A DNA stretch of 64,000 nucleotides from Amblyomma americanum. Its lineage: Eukaryota > Arthropoda > Arachnida > Ixodida > Ixodidae. The stretch spans positions 552,358,113 to 552,422,112 of the forward strand of contig NC_135497.1 of NCBI RefSeq assembly GCF_052857255.1, in the 5' to 3' direction. Shown piece by piece: positions 44,801 to 60,099 of this stretch; within the stretch, counting starts at the first letter, position 1; the number at the start of each line of letters is the position of its first letter. Below the pieces are notes generated by a model. That model searched no databases. It had not been told where the DNA came from and worked only from the letters and a program-made list of their open reading frames with translations. Position numbers and translations under genes: made by a program.

Positions 44801-47800
44801 AATCAAGGTGTCCCCTTGCGTGTGGAGTTAGACACGGGCGCTACGGTGGCTGTAATACCTAGGCAACAGTTCAAGGCACCTAGACCGCCTTTAGAACTTA
44901 ACCGGACGGAACTACGACTGAAAACGTACCCATTACCGTAGACGTCGAAAATCAAGGTGTCCCCTTGCTTGTGGAGTTAGACACGGCCACTACGGTGGCT
45001 GTAATACCGAGGCAACAGTTCAAGACACTTAGACCGCCTTTAAAAATCCCCCCGACGGAACTACGACTGAAAACGTACCCATTACCGTAGACGTCGGAAA
45101 TCAAGGTGTCCCCTTGCGTGTGGAGTTAGACACGGGCGCTACGGTGGCTGTAATACCGAGGCAACAGTTCAAGACACTTAGACCGCCTTTAAAACTCCAC
45201 CCGACGGAACTACGACTGAAAACGTACCCATTACCGCAGACGTCGGAAATCAAGGTGTCCCCTTGCGTGTGGAGTTAGACACGGGCGCTACGGTGGCTGT
45301 AATACCGAGGCAACAGTTCAAGGCACTTAGACCGCCTTTAAATCTCCACCCGACGGAACTACGACTGAAAACGTACCCATTACCGTAGACGTCGGAAATC
45401 AAGGTGTCCCCTTGCGTGTGGAGTTAGACACGGGCGCTACGGTGGCTGTAATACCGAGGCAACAGATCAAGACACTTAGACCGCCTTTAAAACTCCACCC
45501 GACGGAACTACCACTGAAAACGTACCCATTGCCGTAGACGTCAGAAATCAAGGTGTCCCCTTGCGTGTGAAATTAGACACGGGCGCTACGGTGGCTGTAA
45601 TATCGAGGCAACAGTTCAAGACACTTAGACCGCCTTTAAAACTACACCCGACGGAACTACGACTGAATACGTACCCATTACCGTAGACGCCGGAAATCAA
45701 GGTGTCTTCTTGCGTGTGGAGTTAGACACGGGCGCTACGGTGGCTGTAATACCGAGGCAACAGTTCAAGGCACTTAGACCGCCTTTAAAACTCCACCCGA
45801 CGGAACTACGACTGAAAACGTACCCATTACCGTAGACGTCGAAAATAAAGGTGTCCCCTTGCGTGTGGAGTTAGACACGGCCGCTACGGTGGCTGTAATA
45901 CCGAGGCAACAGTTCAAGACACTTAGACCGCCTTTAAAAATCCACCCGACGGAACTACGACTGAAAACGTACCCATTACCGTAGACGTCGGAAATCAAGG
46001 TTTCCCCTTGCGTGTGGAGTTAGACACGGGCGCTACGGTGGCTGTAATACCGAGGCAACAGTTCAAGACACCTAGACCGCCTTTAAAACTCCATCCGACG
46101 GAACTACGACTGAAAACCGTACCCATTACCGTAGACGTCGGAAATCAAGGTGTCCCCTTGCGTGTGGAGTTAGACACGGGCGCTACGGTGGCTGTAATAT
46201 CGAGGCAACAGTTCAAGACACTTAGACCGCCTTTAAAACTCCACCCGACGGAGCTACGACTGAAAACGTACCCATTACCGCAGACGTCGGAAATCAAGGT
46301 GTCCCCTTGCGTGTGGAGTTAGACACGGGCGCTACGGTGGCTGTAATACCGAGGCAACAGTTCAAGGCACCTAGACCGCCTTTAAAACTTAACCGGACGG
46401 AACTACGACTGAAAACGTACCCATTACCGTAGACGTCGAAAATCAAGGTGTCCCCTTGCGTGTGGAGTTAGACACGGCCGCTACGGTGGCTGTAATACCG
46501 AGGCAACAGTGCAAGACACTTAGACCGCCTTTAAAAATCCCCCCGACGGAACTACGACTGAAAACGTACCCATTACCGTAGACGTCGGAAATCAAGGTGT
46601 CCCCTTGCGTGTGGAGTTAGACACGGGCGCTACGGTGGCTGTAATACCGAGGCAACAGTTCAAGACACCTTGACCGCCTTTAAAACTCCACCCGACAGAA
46701 CTACGACTGAAAACCATACCCATTACCGTAGACGTCGGAAATCTAGGTGTCCCCTTGTGTGTGGAGTTAGACACGGGCGCTACGGTGGCTGTAACACCGA
46801 GGCAACAGTTCAAGACACTTAGACCGCCTTTAAAACTCCACCCGACGGAACTACGACTGAAAACGTACCCATTACCGCAGACGTCGGAAATCAAGGTGTC
46901 CCCTTGCGTGTGGAGTTAGACACGGGCGCTACAGTGGCTGTAATACCGAGGCAACAGTTCAAGGCACCTAGACCGCCTTTAAAACTTAACCGGACGGAAC
47001 TACGACTGAAAACGTACCCATTACCGTAGACGTCGAAAATCAAGGTGTCCCCTTGCGTGTGGAGTTAGACACGGCCGCTACGGTGGCTGTAATACCGAGG
47101 CAACAGTTCAAGACACTTAGACCGCCTTTAAATATCCCCCCGACGGAACTACGACTGAAAACGTACCCATTACCCTAGACGTCGTAAATCAAGGTGTCCC
47201 CTTGCGTGTGGAGTTAGACACGGGCGCTACGGTGGCTGTAATACCGAGGCAACAGTTCAAGACACCTTGACCGCCTTTAATTCTCCACCCGACGGAACTA
47301 CGACTGAAAACCATACCCATTACCGTAGACGTCGGAAATCAAGGTGTCCCCTTGTGTGTGGAGTTAGACACGGGCGCTACGGTGGCTGTAATACCGAGGC
47401 AACAGTTCAAGACACTTAGACCGCCTTTAAAACTCCACCCGACGGAACTACGACTGAAAACGTACCCATTACCGCAGACGTCGGAAATCAAGGTGTCCCC
47501 TTGCGTGTGGAGTTAGACACGGGCGCTACGGTGGCTGTAATACAGAGGCAACAGTTCAAGGCACTTAGACCGCCTTTAAATCTCCACCCGACGGAACTAC
47601 GACTGAAAACGTACCCATTACCGTAGACGTCGGAAATCAAGGTGTCCCCTTGCGTGTGGAGTTAGACACGGGCGCTACGGTGGCTGTAATACCGAGGCAA
47701 CAGATCAAGACACTTAGACCGCCTTTAAAACTCCACCCGACGGAACTACGACTGAAAACGTACCCATTACCGTAGACACCGGAAATCAAGGTGTCTTCTT

Positions 47801-50800
47801 GCGTGTGGAGTTAGACACGGGCGCTACGGTGGCTGTAATACCGAGGCAACAGTTCAAGGCACTTAGACCGCCTTTAAAACTCCACCCGACGGAACTACGA
47901 CTGAAAACGTACCCATTACCGTAGACGTCGAAAATAAAGGTGTCCCCTTGAGTGTGGAGTTAGACACGGCCGCTACGGTGGCTGTAATACCGAGGCAACA
48001 GTTCAAGACACTTAGACCGCCTTTAAAAATCCACCCGACGGAACTACGACTGAAAACGTACCCATTACCGTAGACATCGGAAATCAAGGTTTCCCCTTGC
48101 GTGTCGAGTTAGACACGGGCGCTACGGTGGCTGTAATACCGAGGCAACAGTTCAAGGCACCTAGACCGCCTTTAAAACTGCATCCGACGGAACTACGACT
48201 GAAAACCGTACCCATTACCGTAGACGTCGGAAATCAAGGTGTCCCCTTGCGTGTGGAGTTAGACACGGGCGCTACGGTGGCTGTATTATCGAGGCAACAG
48301 TTCAAGACACTTAGACCGCCTTTAAAACTCCACCCGACGGAACTACGACTGAAAACGTACCCATTACCGCAGACGTCGGAAATCAAGGTGTCCCCTTGCG
48401 TGTGGAGTTAGACACGGGCGCTACAGTGGCTGTAATACCTAGGCAACAGTTCAAGGTACCTAGACCGCCTTTAAAACTTAAACGGACGGAACTACGACTG
48501 AAAACGTACCCATTACCGTAGACGTCGAAAATCAAGGTGTCCCCTTGCGTGTGGAGTTAGACACGGCCGCTACGGTGGCTGTAATACCGAGGCAACAGTT
48601 CAAGACACTTAGACCGCCTTTAAAAATCCCCCCGACGGAACTACGACTGAAAACGTACCCATTACCGTAGACGTCGGAAATCAAGGTGTCCCCTTGCGTG
48701 TGGAGTTAGACACGGGCGCTACGGTGGCTGTAATACCGAGGCAACAGTTCAAGACTCCTTGACCGCCTTTAAAACTCCACCCGACGGAACTACGACTGAA
48801 AACCATACCCATTACCGTAGACGTCGGAAATCAAGGTGTCCCCTTGTGTGTGGAGTTAGACACGGGCGCTACGGTGGCTGTAATACCGAGGCAACAGTTC
48901 AAGACACTTAGACCGCCTTTAAAACTCCACCCGACGGAACTACGACTGAAAACGTACCCATTACCGCAGACGTCGGAAATCAAGGTGTCCCCTTGAGTGT
49001 GGAGTTAGACACGGGCGCTACGGTGGCTGTAATGCCGAGGCAACAGTTCAAGGCACTAAGACCGCCTTTAAATCTCCACCCGACGGAACTACGACTGAAA
49101 ACGTACCCATTACCGTAGACGTCGGAAATCAAGGTGTCCCCTTGCGTGTGGAGTTAGACACGGGCGCTACGGTGGCTGTAATACCGAGGCAACAGATCAA
49201 GACACTTAGACCGCCTTTAAAACTCCACCCGACGGAAATACGACTGAAAACGTACCCATTGCCGAAGACGTCAGAAATCAAGGTGTCCCCTTGCGTGTGA
49301 AATTAGACACGGGCGCTACGGTGGCTGTAATATCGAGGCAACAGTTCAAGACACTTAGACCGCCTTTAAAACTCCACCCGACGGAACTACGACTGAAAAC
49401 GTACCCATTACCGTAGACGCCGGAAATCAAGGTGTCTTCTTGCGTGTGGAGTTAGACACGGGCGCTGCGGTGGCTGTAATACCGAGGCAACAGTTCAAGG
49501 CACTTAGAGCGCCTTTAAAACTCCACCCGACGGAACTACGACTGAAAACGTACCCATTACCGTAGACGTCGAAAATAAAGGTGTCCCCTTGCGTGTGGAG
49601 TTAGGCACGGCCGCTACGGTGGCTGTAATACCGAGGCAACAGTTCAAGACACTTAGACCGCCTTTAAAAATCCACCCGACGGAACTACGACTGAAAACGT
49701 ACCCATTACCGTAGACGTCGGAAATCAAGGTTTCCCCTTGCGTGTGCAGTTAGATACGGGCGCTACGGTGGCTGTAATACCGAGGCAACAGTTCAAGACA
49801 CCTAGACCGCCTTTAAAACTCCATCCGACGGAACTACGACTGAAAACCGTACCCATTACCGTAGACGTCGGAAATCAAGGTGTCCCCTTGCGTGTGGAGT
49901 TAGACACGGGCGCTACGGTGGCTGTAATATCGAGGCAACAGTTCAAGACACTTAGACCGCCTTTAAATCTCCACCCGACGGAACTACGACTGAAAACGTA
50001 CCCATTACCGTAGACACCGGAAATCAAGGTGTCTTCTTGCGTGTGGAGTTAGACACGGGCGCTACGGTGGCTGTAATACCGAGGCAACAGTTCAAGGCAC
50101 TTAGACCGCCTTTAAAACTCCACCCGACGGAACTACGACTGAAAACGTACCCATTACCGTAGACGTCGAAAATAAAGGTGTCCCCTTGAGTGTGGAGTTA
50201 GACACGGCCGCTACGGTGGCTGTAATACCGAGGCAACAGTTCAAGACACTTAGACCGCCTTTAAAATCCACCCGACGGAACTACGACTGAAAACGTACCC
50301 ATTACCGTAGACGTCGGAAATCAAGGTTTCCCCTTGCGTGTCGAGTTAGACACGGGCGCTACGGTGGCTGTAATACCGAGGCAACAGTTCAAGGCACCTA
50401 GACCGCCTTTAAAACTGCATCCGACGGAACTACGACTGAAAACCGTACCCATTACCGTAGACGTCGGAAATCAAGGTGTCCCCTTGCGTGTGGAGTTAGA
50501 CACGGGTGCTACGGTGGCTGTATTATCGAGGCAACAGTTCAAGACACTTAGACCGCCTTTAAAACTCCACCCGACGGAACTACGACTGAAAACGTACCCA
50601 TTACCGCAGACGTCGGAAATCAAGGTGTACCCTTGCGCGTGGAGTTAGACACGGGCGCTACGGTGGCTGTAATACCTAGGCAACAGTTCAAGGTACCTAG
50701 ACCGCCTTTAAAACTTAACCGGACGGAACTACGACTGAAAACGTACCCATTACCGTAGACGTCGAAAATCAAGGTGTCCCCTTGCGTGTGGAGTTAGACA

Positions 50801-53800
50801 CGGCCGCTACGGTGGCTGTAATACCGAGGCAACAGTTCAAGACTTAGACCGCCTTTAAAAATCCCCCCGACGGAACTACGACTGAAAACGTACCCATTAC
50901 CGTAGACGTCGGAAATCAAGGTGTCCCCTTGCGTGTGGAGTTAGACACGGGCGCTACGGTGGCTGTAATACCGAGGCAACAGTTCAAGACACCTTGACCG
51001 CCTTTAAAACTCCACCCGACGGAACTACGACTGAAAACCATACCCATTACCGTAGACGTCGGAAATCAAGGTGTCCCCTTGTGTGTGGAGTTAGACACGG
51101 GCGCTACGGTGGCTGTAATACCGAGGCAACAGTTCAAGACACTTAGACCGCCTTTAAAACTCCACCCGACGGAACTACGACTCAAAACGTACCCATTACC
51201 GCAGACGTCGGAAATCAAGGTGTCCCCTTGAGTGTGGAGTTAGACACGGGCGCTACGGTGGCTGTAATACCGAGGCAACAGTTCAAGGCACTAAGACCGC
51301 CTTTAAATCTCCACCCGACGGAACTACGACTGAAAACGTACCCATTACCGTAGACGTCGGAAATCAAGGTGTCCCCTTGCGTGTGGAGTTAGACACGGGC
51401 GCTACGGTGGCTGTAATACCGAGGCAACAGATCAAGACACTTAGACCGCCTTTAAAACTCCACCCGACGGAACTACGACTGAAAACGTACCCATTGCCGT
51501 AGACGTCAGAAATCAAGGTGTCCCCTTGCGTGTGAAATTAGACACGGGCGCTACGGTGGCTGTAATATCGAGGCAACAGTTCAAGACACTTAGACCGCCT
51601 TTAAAACTCCACCCGACGGAACTACGACTGAAAACGTACCCATTACCGTAGACGCCGGAAATCAAGGTGTCTTCTTGCGTGTGGAGTTAGACACGGGCGC
51701 TACGGTGGCTGTAATACCGAGGCAACAGTTCAAGGCACTTAGAGCGCCTTTAAAACTCCACCCGACGGAACTACGACTGAAAACGTACCCATTACCGTAG
51801 ACGTCGAAAATAAAGGTGTCCCCTTGCGTGTGGAGTTAGACACGGCCGCTACGGTGGCTGTAATACCGAGGCAACAATTCAATACACTTAGACCGCCTTT
51901 AAAAATCCACCCGACGGAACTACGACTGAAAACGTACCCATTACCGTAGACGTCGGAAATCAAGGTTTCCCCTTGCGTGTGCAGTTAGACACGGGCGCTA
52001 CGGTGGCTGTAATACCGAGGCAACAGTTCAAGACACCTAGACCGCCTTTAAAACTCCATCCGACGGAACTACGACTGAAAACCGTACCCATTACCGTAGA
52101 CGTCGGAAATCAAGGTGTCCCCTTGCGTGTGGAGTTAGACACGGGCGCTACGGTGGCTGTAATATCGAGGCAACAGTTCAAGACACTTAGACCGCCTTTA
52201 AATCTCCACCCGACGGAACTACGACTGAAAACGTACCCATTACCGTAGACACCGGAAATCAAGGTGTCTTCTTGCGTGTGGAGTTAGACACGGGCGCTAC
52301 GGTGGTTGTAATACCGAGGCAACAGTTCAAGGCACTTAGACCGCCTTTAAAACTCCACCCGACGGAACTACGACTGAAAACGTACCCATTACCGTAGACG
52401 TCGAAAATAAAGGTGTCCCCTTGCGTGTGGAGTTAGACACGGCCGCTACGGTGGCTGTAATACCGAGGCAACAGTTCAAGACACTTAGACCGCCTTTCAA
52501 AATCCACCCGACGGAACTACGACTGAAAACGTACCCATTACCGTAGACGTCGGAAATCAAGGTTTCCCCTTGCGTGTCGAGTTAGACACGGGCGCTACGG
52601 TGGCTGTAATACCGAGGCAACAGTTCAAGGCACCTAGACCGCCTTTATAACTGCATCCGACGGAACTACGACTGAAAACCGTACCCATTACCGTAGACGT
52701 CGGAAATCATGGTGTCCCCTTGCGTGTGGAGTTAGACACGGGCGCTACGGTGGCTGTATTATCGAGGCAACAGTTCAAGACACTTAGACCGCCTTTAAAA
52801 CTCCACCCGACGGAACTACGACTGAAAAACGTACCCATTACCGCAGACGCCGGAAATCAAGGTGTCCCCTTGCGTGTGGAGTTAGACACGGGCGCTACGG
52901 TGGCTGTAATACCTAGGCAACAGTTCAAGGCACCTAGACCGCCTTTAGAACTTAACCGGACGGAACTACGACTGAAAACGTACCCATTACCGTAGACGTC
53001 GAAAATCAAGGTGTCCCCTTGCGTGTGGAGTTAGACACGGCCACTACGGTGGCTGTAATACCGAGGCAACAGTTCAAGACACTTAGACCGCCTTTAAAAA
53101 TCCCCCCGACGGAACTACGACTGAAAACGTACCCATTACCGTAGACGTCGGAAATCAAGGTGTCCCCTTGCGTGTGGAGTTAGACACGGGCGCTACGGTG
53201 GCTGTAATACCGAGGCAACAGTTCAAGACACTTAGACCGCCTTTAAAACTCCACCCGACGGAACTACGACTGAAAACGTACCCATTACCGCAGACGTCGG
53301 AAATCAAGGTGTCCCCTTGCGTGTGGAGTTAGACACGGGCGCTACGGTGGCTGTAATACCGAGGCAACAGTTCAAGGCACTTAGACCGCCTTTAAATCTC
53401 CACCCGACGGAACTACGACTGAAAACGTACCCATTACCGTAGACGTCGGAAATCAAGGTGTCCCCTTGCGTGTGGAGTTAGACACGGGCGCTACGGTGGC
53501 TGTAATACCGAGGCAACAGATCAAGACACTTAGACCGCCTTTAAAACTCCACCCGACGGAACTACCACTGAAAACGTACCCATTGCCGTAGACGTCAGAA
53601 ATCAAGGTGTCCCCTTGCGTGTGAAATTAGACACGGGCGCTACGGTGGCTGTAATATCGAGGCAACAGTTCAAGACACTTAGACCGCCTTTAAAACTACA
53701 CCCGACGGAACTACGACTGAATACGTACCCATTACCGTAGACGCCGGAAATCAAGGTGTCTTCTTGCGTGTGGAGTTAGACACGGGCGCTACGGTGGCTG

Positions 53801-55525
53801 TAATACCGAGGCAACAGTTCAAGGCACTTAGACCGCCTTTAAAACTCCACCCGACGGAACTACGACTGAAAACGTACCCATTACCGTAGACGTCGAAAAT
53901 AAAGGTGTCCCCTTGCGTGTGGAGTTAGACACGGCCGCTACGGTGGCTGTAATACCGAGGCAACAGTTCAAGACACTTAGACCGCCTTTAAAAATCCACC
54001 CGACGGAACTACGACTGAAAACGTACCCATTACCGTAGACGTCGGAAATCAAGGTTTCCCCTTGCGTGTGGAGTTAGACACGGGCGCTACGGTGGCTGTA
54101 ATACCGAGGCAACAGTTCAAGACACCTAGACCGCCTTTAAAACTCCATCCGACGGAACTACGACTGAAAACCGTACCCATTACCGTAGACGTCGGAAACC
54201 AAGGTGTCCCCTTGCGTGTGGAGTTAGACACGGGCGCTACGGTGGCTGTAATATCGAGGCAACAGTTCAAGACACTTAGACCGCCTTTAAAACTCCACCC
54301 GACGGAGCTACGACTGAAAACGTACCCATTACCGCAGACGTCGGAAATCAAGGTGTCCCCTTGCGTGTGGAGTTAGACACGGGCGCTACGGTGGCTGTAA
54401 TACCGAGGCAACAGTTCAAGGCACCTAGACCGCCTTTAAAACTTAACCGGACGGAACTACGACTGAAAACGTACCCATTACCGTAGACGTCGAAAATCAA
54501 GGTGTCCCCTTGCGTGTGGAGTTAGACACGGCCGCTACGGTGGCTGTAATACCGAGGCAACAGTGCAAGACACTTAGACCGCCTTTAAAAATCCCCCCGA
54601 CGGAACTACGACTGAAAACGTACCCATTACCGTAGACGTCGGAAATCAAGGTGTCCCCTTGCGTGTGGAGTTAGACACGGGCGCTACGGTGGCTGTAATA
54701 CCGAGGCAACAGTTCAAGACACCTTGACCGCCTTTAAAACTCCACCCGACAGAACTACGACTGAAAACCATACCCATTACCGTAGACGTCGGAAATCTTG
54801 GTGTCCCCTTGTGTGTGGAGTTAGACACGGGCGCTACGGTGGCTGTAACACCGAGGCAACAGTTCGACACTTAGACCGCCTTTAAAACTCCACCCGACGG
54901 AACTACGACTGAAAACGTACCCATTACCGCAGACGTCGGAAATCAAGGTGTCCCCTTGCGTGTGGAGTTAGACACGGGCGCTACGGTGGCTGTAATACCG
55001 AGTCAACAGTTCAAGGCACCTAGACCGCCTTTAAAACTTAACCGGACGGAACTACGACTGAAAACGTACCCATTACCGTAGACGTCGAAAATCAAGGTGT
55101 CCCCTTGCGTGTGGAGTTAGACACGGCCGCTACGGTGGCTGTAATACCGAGGCAACAGTTCAAGACACTTAGACCGCCTTTAAAAATCCCCCCGACGGAA
55201 CTACGACTGAAAACGTACCCATTACCCTATACGTCGGAAATCAAGGTGTCCCCTTGCGTGTGGAGTTAGACACGGGCGCTACGGTGGCTGTAATACCGAG
55301 GCAACAGTTCAAGACACCTTGACCGCCTTTAATTCTCCACCCGACGGAACTACGACTGAAAACCATACCCATTACCGTAGACGTCGGAAATCAAGGTGTC
55401 CCCTTGTGTGTGGAGTTAGACACGGGCGCTACGGTGGCTGTAATACCGAGGCAACAGTTCAAGACACTTAGACCGCCTTTAAAACTCCACCCGACGGAAC
55501 TACGACTGAAAACGTACCCATTACC
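39830..55525 (+). repeat. About 8-kb tandem duplication
   Basis: Markers at 39956, 41597 and 41831 recur 7,907 bp later (47863, 49504, 49738), and those at 43686, 43920 and 44283 recur 8,053 bp later. The offset changes because one monomer is missing in the first copy near 43,230 and small deletions occurred in the second copy near 50,264 (1 base) and 50,841 (2 bases). This pair is visibly more diverged than the 12.6-kb pair. Confidence 0.82.
43686..45773 (+). repeat. Representative 14-monomer higher-order unit (2,088 bp)
   Basis: Fourteen monomers of distinct subtypes occur here in a fixed order that repeats at 45774 (next start 47863, 2,089 bp on). Subtype marks include GTCGAAAATAAAGG, AAAAATCCACCC, CTGCATCCG or CTCCATCCG (150-bp junctions), GACACCGG with TCTTCTTGCG, CTTAACCGG, AAAAATCCCCCC, AAATCTCC and ACAGATCAAG. 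Neighbouring units of 597 plus 1,641 bp (15 monomers, 2,238 bp) are length variants. Confidence 0.8.
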
Positions 55526-58425
55526 GTAGACGTCGAAAATAAAGGTGTCCCCTTGCGTGTGGAGTTAGACACGGCCGCTACGGTGGCTGTAATACCGAGG
55601 CAACAGTTCAAGACACTTAGACCGCCTTTAAAAATCCACCCGACGGAACTACGACTGAAAACGTACCCATTACCGTAGACGTCGGAAATCAAGGTTTCCC
55701 CTTGCGTGTCGAGTTAGACACGGGCGCTACGGTGGCTGTAATACCGAGGCAACAGTTCAAGGCACCTAGACCGCCTTTATAACTGCATCCGACGGAACTA
55801 CGACTGAAAACCGTACCCATTACCGTAGACGTCGGAAATCAAGGTGTCCCCTTGCGTGTGGAGTTAGACACGGGCGCTACGGTGGCTGTATTATCGAGGC
55901 AACAGTTCAAGACACTTAGACCGCCTTTAAAACTCCACCCGACGGAACTACGACTAAAAACGTACCCATTACCGCAGACGCCGGAAATCAAGGTGTCCCC
56001 TTGCGTGTGGAGTTAGACACGGGCGCTACGGTGGCTGTAATACCTAGGCAACAGTAAAAGGCACCTAGACCGCCTTTAGAACTTAACCGGACGGAACTAC
56101 GACTGAAAACGTACCCATTACCGTAGACGTCGAAAATCAAGGTGTCCCCTTGCGTGTGGAGTTAGACACGGCCACTACGGTGGCTGTAATACCGAGGCAA
56201 CAGTTCAAGACACTTAGACCGCCTTTAAAAATCCCCCCGACGGAACTACGACTGAAAACGTACCCATTACCGTAGACGTCGGAAATCAAGGTGTCCCCTT
56301 GCGTGTGGAGTTAGACACGGGCGCTACGGTGGCTGTAATACCGAGGCAACAGTTCAAGACACTTAGACCGCCTTTAAAACTCCACCCGACGGAACTACGA
56401 CTGAAAACGTACCCATTACCGCAGACGTCGGAAATCAAGGTGTCCCCTTGCGTGTGGAGTTAAACACGGGCGCTACGGTGGCTGTAATACCGAGGCAACA
56501 GTTCAAGGCACTTAGACCGCCTTTAAATCTCCACCCGACGGAACTACGACTGAAAACGTACCCATTACCGTAGACGTCGGAAATCAAGGTGTCCCCTTGC
56601 GTGTGGAGTTAGACACGGGCGCTACGGTGGCTGTAATACCGAGGCAACAGATCAAGACACTTAGACCGCCTTTAAAACTCCACCCGACGGAACTACCACT
56701 GAAAACGTACCCATTACCGCAGACGTCGGAAATCAAGGTGTCCCCTTGCGTGTGGAGTTAGACACGGGCGCTACGGTGGCTGTAATACCAAGGCAACAGT
56801 TCAAGGCACCTAGACCGCCTTTAAAACTTAACCGGACGGAACTACGACTGAAAACGTACCCATTACCGTAGACGTCGAAAATCAAGGTGTCCCCTTGCGT
56901 GTGGAGTTAGACACGGCCGCTACGGTGGCTGTAATACCGAGGCAACAGTTCAAGGCACTTAGACCGCCTTTAAAACTCCACCCGACGGAACTACGACTGA
57001 AAACGTACCCATTACCGTAGACGTCGAAAATAAAGGTGTCCCCTTGCGTGTGGAGTGAGACACGGCCGCTACGGTGGCTGTAATACCGAGGCAACAGTTC
57101 AAGACACTTAGACCGCCTTTAAAAATCCACCCGACAGAACTACGACTGAAAACGTACCCATTACCGTAGACGTCGGAAATCAAGGTTTCCCCTTGCGTGT
57201 GGAGTTAGACACGGGCGCTACGGTGGCTGTAATACCGAGGCAACAGTTCAAGACACCTAGACCGCCTTTAAAACTCCATCCGACGGAACTACGACTGAAA
57301 ACCGTACCCATTACCGTAGACGTCGGAAACCAAGGTGTCCCCTTGCGTGTGGAGTTAGACACGGGCGCTACGGTGGCTGTAATATCGAGGCAACAGTTCA
57401 AGACACTTAGACCGCCTTTAAAACTCCACCCGACGGAGCTACGACTGAAAACGTACCCATTACCGCAGACGTCGGAAATCAAGGTGTCCCCTTGCGTGTG
57501 GAGTTAGACACGGGCGCTACGGTGGCTGTAATACCGAGGCAACAGTTCAAGGCACCTAGACCGCCTTTAAAACTTAACCGGACGGAACTACGACTGAAAA
57601 CGTACCCATTACCGTAGACGTCGAAAATCAAGGTGTCCCCTTGCGTGTGGAGTTAGACACGGCCGCTACGGTGGCTGTAATACCGAGGCAACAGTGCAAG
57701 ACACTTAGACCGCCTTTAAAAATCCCCCCGACGGAACTACGACTGAAAACGTACCCATTACCGTAGACGTCGGAAATCAAGGTGTCCCCTTGCGTGTGGA
57801 GTTAGACACGGGCGCTACGGTGGCTGTAATACCGAGGCAACAGTTCAAGACACCTTGACCGCCTTTAAAACTCCACCCGACAGAACTACGACTGAAAACC
57901 ATACCCATTACCGTAGACGTCGGAAATCTAGGTGTCCCCTTGTGTGTGGAGTTAGACACGGGCGCTACGGTGGCTGTAACACCGAGGCAACAGTTCGACA
58001 CTTAGACCGCCTTTAAAACTCCACCCGACGGAACTACGACTGAAAACGTACCCATTACCGCAGACGTCGGAAATCAAGGTGTCCCCTTGCGTGTGGAGTT
58101 AGACACGGGCGCTACGGTGGCTGTAATACCGAGGCAACAGTTCAAGGCACCTAGACCGCCTTTAAAACTTAACCGGACGGAACTACGACTGAAAACGTAC
58201 CCATTACCGTAGACGTCGAAAATCAAGGTGTCCCCTTGCGTGTGGAGTTAGACACGGCCGCTACGGTGGCTGTAATACCGAGGCAACAGTTCAAGACACT
58301 TAGACCGCCTTTAAAAATCCCCCCGACGGAACTACGACTGAAAACGTACCCATTACCCTAGACGTCGGAAATCAAGGTGTCCCCTTGCGTGTGGAGTTAG
58401 ACACGGGCGCTACGGTGGCTGTAAT
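53790..58425 (+). repeat. 3,131-bp overlapping duplication
   Basis: Markers at 53828, 54049, 54062 and 54646 recur 3,131 bp later (56959, 57180, 57193, 57777). The left border is near 53,790 / 56,920; the similarity ends near 55,290 / 58,425. Shared rare changes (for example GGAAACCAAGG and the short CAGTTCGACAC deletion) show that the copies are directly related. Confidence 0.8.
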
Positions 58426-60099
58426 ACAGAGGCAACAGTTCAATGCACTTAGACCGCCTTTAAATCTCCACCCGACGGAACTACGACTGAAAACGTACCC
58501 ATTACCGTAGACGTCGGAAATCAAGGTGTCCCCTTGCGTGTGGAGTTAGACACGGGCGCTACGGTGGCTGTAATACCGAGGCAACAGATCAAGACACTTA
58601 GACCGCCTATAAAACTCCACCCGACGGAACTACGACTGAAAACGTACCCATTGCCGTAGACGTCAGAAATCAAGGTGTCCCCTTGCGTGTGAAATTAGAC
58701 ACGGGCGCTACGGTGGCTGTAATATCGAGGCAACAGTTCAAGACACTTAGACCGCCTTTAAAACTCCACCCGACGGAACTACGACTGAAAACGTACCCAT
58801 TACCGTAGACGCCGGAAATCAAGGTGTCTTCTTGTGTGTGGAGTAAGACACGGGCGCTACGGTGGCTGTAATACCGAGGCAACAGTTCAAGGCACTTAGA
58901 CCACCTTTAAAACTCCACCCGACGGAACTACGACTGAAAACGTACCCATTACCGTAGACGTCGAAAATAAAGGTGTCCCCTTGCGTGTGGAGTTAGACAC
59001 GGCCGCTACGGTGGCTGTAATACCGAGGCAACAGTTCAAGACACTTAGACCGCCTTTAAAAATCCACCCGACGGAACTACGACTTAAAACGTACCCATTA
59101 CCGTAGACGTCGGAAATCAAGGTTTCCCCTTGCGTGTGGAGTTAGACACGGGCGCTACGGTGGCTGTAATACCGAGGCAACAGTTCAAGACACCTAGACC
59201 GCCTTTAAAACTCCATCCGACGGAACTACGACTGAAAACCGTACCCATTACCGTAGACGTCGGAAATCAAGGTGTCCCCTTGCGTGTGGAGTTAGACACG
59301 GGCGATACGGTGGCTGTAATATCGAGGAAACAGTTCAAGACCCTTAGACCGCCTTTAAAACTCCACCCGACGGAACTACGACTGAAAACGTACCCATTAC
59401 CGCAGACGTCGGAAATCAAGGTGTCCCCTTGCGTGTGGAGTTAGACACGGGCGCTACGGTGGCTGTAATACCGAGGCAACAGTTCAAGACACTTAGACCG
59501 CCTTTAAAACTCCACCCGACGGAACTACGAATGAAAACGTACCCATTACCGCAGACGTCGGAAATCAAGGTGTCCCCTTGCGTGTGGAGTTAGACATGGG
59601 CGCTACGGTGGCTGTAATACCGAGGCAACAGTTCAAGGCACCTAGACCGCCTTTAAAACTTAACCGGACGGAACTACGACTGAAAACGTACCCATTACCG
59701 TAGACGCCGAAAATCAAGGTGTCCCCTTGCGTGTGGAGTTAGACACGGCCGCTACGGTGGCTGTAATACCGAGGCAACAGTTCAAGACACTTAGACCGCC
59801 TTTAAAAATCCCCCCGACGGAACTACGACTGAAAACGTACCCATTACCGTAGACGTCGGAAATCATGGTGTCCCCTTGCGTGTGGAGTTAGACACGGGCG
59901 CTACGGTGGCTGTAATACCGAGGCAACAGTTCAAGACACCTTGACCGCCTTTAAAACTCCACCCGACGGAACTACGACTGAAAACCATACCCATTACCGT
60001 AGACGTCGGAAATCAAGGTGTCCCCTTGTGTGTGGAGTTAGACACGGGCGCTACGGTGGCTGTAATACCGAGGCAACAGTTCAAGACACTTAAACCGCC

